From IMG/VR virus record IMGVR_UViG_3300027741_000064, positions 1-62,501 of that record: a stretch of DNA of 62,501 nucleotides. One strand, given 5' to 3'. Below are positions 61,286 to 62,501 of this stretch, piece by piece (within the stretch, counting starts at the first letter, position 1; every line of letters begins with the position of its first letter). The notes below the pieces were generated by a model that was not told where the DNA came from, did no database searches, and was given only the letters and a program-made list of their open reading frames with translations. The stretch is from a virus. Both the position numbers and the translations under genes were made by a program.

Positions 61286-61879
61286 TTAGCTATGCTCGGT
61301 CTTACCATCCTCTCGCCGAATGCGACGAACATTGCTGACAAACTCTGGATCAGTGGGGGCCATCTCTGCTAGTATGCTGTTACAGACATCGTTTAGCCAG
61401 CGGTTGATCACGTCCTCGTCGCTGCCCTGATAGTTATTAGCTCGCAGAGACTGCACGAATGCATCGTTGTAATCTAGCTCAAAGAAGGTCTTGCTGGGAT
61501 CAACCGGGTCCCAGCTGATCTTGGGCATGGCCATGTAGGGTTCGTTCTTGATGTCTGCGGCCTTGCGTTCGTGTTCTGGTGCGCTTATGCGATTGTGCTT
61601 GAGTTCCACATCCAGCTTGGCCAGTGCCAACGCAGTCTCGTCAGAGTTGTCTAGTTCTGCCAATCTGCTATCGCGATCATAGGCGCTGATCTTGCCGTAA
61701 GCCAGATCGATGTCCAACACGCTCTTGGTAAAGGCCGGGCTATCTAGCCCGTGGCCGATCCGGGCCTTGGCAATGTCTAGATCATAGCCTGTGAGATAGT
61801 ATTCAGCTTCTGCCAGTTCTCGGCTCTTGCCTTTTAGTCCCCAGGCAGCTGGTAACCAACCAAACGGTATCTTGCTCAT
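61286..61879 (-). CDS. Uncharacterised helical repeat protein
   Basis: Start at 61879 (197 residues; begins MSKIPFGWLPAAWGLKGK). Three related helical units are visible at about 20-45, 52-75 and 82-110 (L-LD--YGKIS--D-----A-L type). They resemble short SHOCT-like hairpins. The C-terminal part includes WDPVDPSKTFFELDYNDAF. Similar unnamed proteins occur in T4-type phages. It begins 3 bases after the QueE stop. Confidence 0.5.
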   Translation of the reverse strand: MSKIPFGWLPAAWGLKGKSRELAEAEYYLTGYDLDIAKARIGHGLDSPAFTKSVLDIDLAYGKISAYDRDSRLAELDNSDETALALAKLDVELKHNRISAPEHERKAADIKNEPYMAMPKISWDPVDPSKTFFELDYNDAFVQSLRANNYQGSDEDVINRWLNDVCNSILAEMAPTDPEFVSNVRRIRREDGKTEHS

Positions 61880-61881
61880 GC

Positions 61882-62501
61882 TTATCTTCCTATCACGTTG
61901 CTGAAGATCCAGCAGTGTATGCGAGCTGCTACGTTGTAGCCGCGCTTGAGCGCTTCTTCCGTGACCCACATCTGCACGTCTTCCTGTTCTTCTCGAGTAG
62001 CCCCCACAGGCATGACCCACACTGGCCAGTTCACGTCTGCTGCGCGGAAAGCATCAACTGCTCGCTCTAGTTCATCCCAGGTCAGTGGATTCTTGTCAAG
62101 CACGAACTTCAGCTGTCCGTGATTGCTGATCAGCCTGTATTCGCGCACGATCTCTGGCTTGATAGCATCTGTCCAGCTCTCGCCTGAAGTGCCCAGCTTG
62201 GGGCTCACGCTCCAGAACAGCTCGCCATTGTACATGCCGCGATTGTTAAAGAACTCATCAAAGTTCTTGCGCACAGCCTGCGTGCCGTTGGTCTCTATGG
62301 TGATGTGGCGAGGCATGTCCATCTGCATGCGAAGCGTCTGCATGATGTCCACGATGCCTGTCTGGCTCATCATGGGTTCGCCGCCGGTGAATGCTAGATG
62401 CACGTCCTGTCCGCTGCGAGGATGCACAAATGATCCTCCCTGCAGCCTGCTGCGAAAATCTGCGCAGATCTCTTCTGCTGTGCTCTGATGTGCCAGATGG
62501 C
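61882..62501 (-). CDS. queE: 7-carboxy-7-deazaguanine synthase QueE, 5' end beyond window
   Basis: The visible part is about 206 residues and lacks the N-terminal radical SAM cysteines, which lie outside the window. LAFTGGEPMMSQTG is the SAM-binding GGEP motif, THITIETNGTQ-like residues follow, and LFWSVSPKLGTSGESW is the QueE-type signature. QueE makes the deazaguanine precursor used for queuosine and, in many phages, for 7-deazaguanine in DNA. Partner genes (QueC, QueD, FolE, DNA transferase) would lie to the right, outside this window. Confidence 0.88.
   Translation of the reverse strand, partial: HLAHQSTAEEICADFRSRLQGGSFVHPRSGQDVHLAFTGGEPMMSQTGIVDIMQTLRMQMDMPRHITIETNGTQAVRKNFDEFFNNRGMYNGELFWSVSPKLGTSGESWTDAIKPEIVREYRLISNHGQLKFVLDKNPLTWDELERAVDAFRAADVNWPVWVMPVGATREEQEDVQMWVTEEALKRGYNVAARIHCWIFSNVIGR

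Noticed and set aside
1-62501. CRISPR arrays, insertion sequences, homing endonucleases and tRNA genes
   Set aside because: I looked for regular spaced repeats, transposase motifs, HNH/GIY-YIG signatures and cloverleaf patterns and saw none; a proper scan with tRNAscan or Infernal would be decisive.

Overview
The window is a piece of a large tailed-phage genome of the T4 superfamily (contractile-tail myovirus), not a bacterial chromosome. The evidence is a set of recognisable T4-type proteins: portal gp20, baseplate hub gp26, wedge proteins gp25, gp53 and gp6, a gp48/gp54-type tube protein, a gp5-type hub with lysozyme, recombination proteins gp46 and gp47, late sigma factor gp55 and a T4 RNase H-type nuclease. 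Sequence divergence, oversized structural proteins and the accessory genes point to a distant T4 relative rather than an enterobacterial T4 phage. The host cannot be named from this sequence.

Layout. 1-7041 (minus): acidic prohead core protein, fibre-like protein, small protein, portal and a probable tape measure. 7143-8215 (plus): gp26 and a small gp51-like protein. 8216-8718: about 500 bases without a convincing gene, between convergent operons and rich in stem-loops. 8719-13319 (minus): small protein, PDDEXK-type nuclease, gp46, gp47 and gp55. 13464-37646 (plus): baseplate and tail module, including a lysozyme-tipped hub protein and a 3701-residue giant. 37706-49417 (plus): a continuous, overlapping accessory operon of paralogous glycosyltransferase-like proteins, two related methyltransferase-like proteins and two radical SAM proteins. 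49489-52827 (plus): a small protein, ThyX, a CysC-like kinase, a small HxGH nucleotidyltransferase and a secreted YHYH protein, closed by a rho-independent terminator. 52902-62501 (minus): many small proteins, a VWA/metallopeptidase-like protein with its MoxR-type ATPase, RNase H, a methyltransferase and QueE (cut by the window edge).

Regulation can be read from the sequence. Octamers matching or close to the T4 late promoter (TATAAATA, usually CATAAATA here) lie 13-30 bases before the mRNA leader of structural genes, fitting the gp55 encoded in the window. Host-type promoters of uniform design (TTGACA, 16-base spacer ending in TGC or TGT, TAnnnT) precede the small-gene and nuclease operons on the minus strand. 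Several genes have start codons at or next to the predicted transcription start and may be leaderless.

The most unusual content is the 37.7-49.4 kb cassette, the giant gp7-position protein, the C-terminal placement of lysozyme in the hub protein, the phage-borne MoxR-VWA pair, the secreted YHYH protein and the structured 8.2-8.7 kb region.
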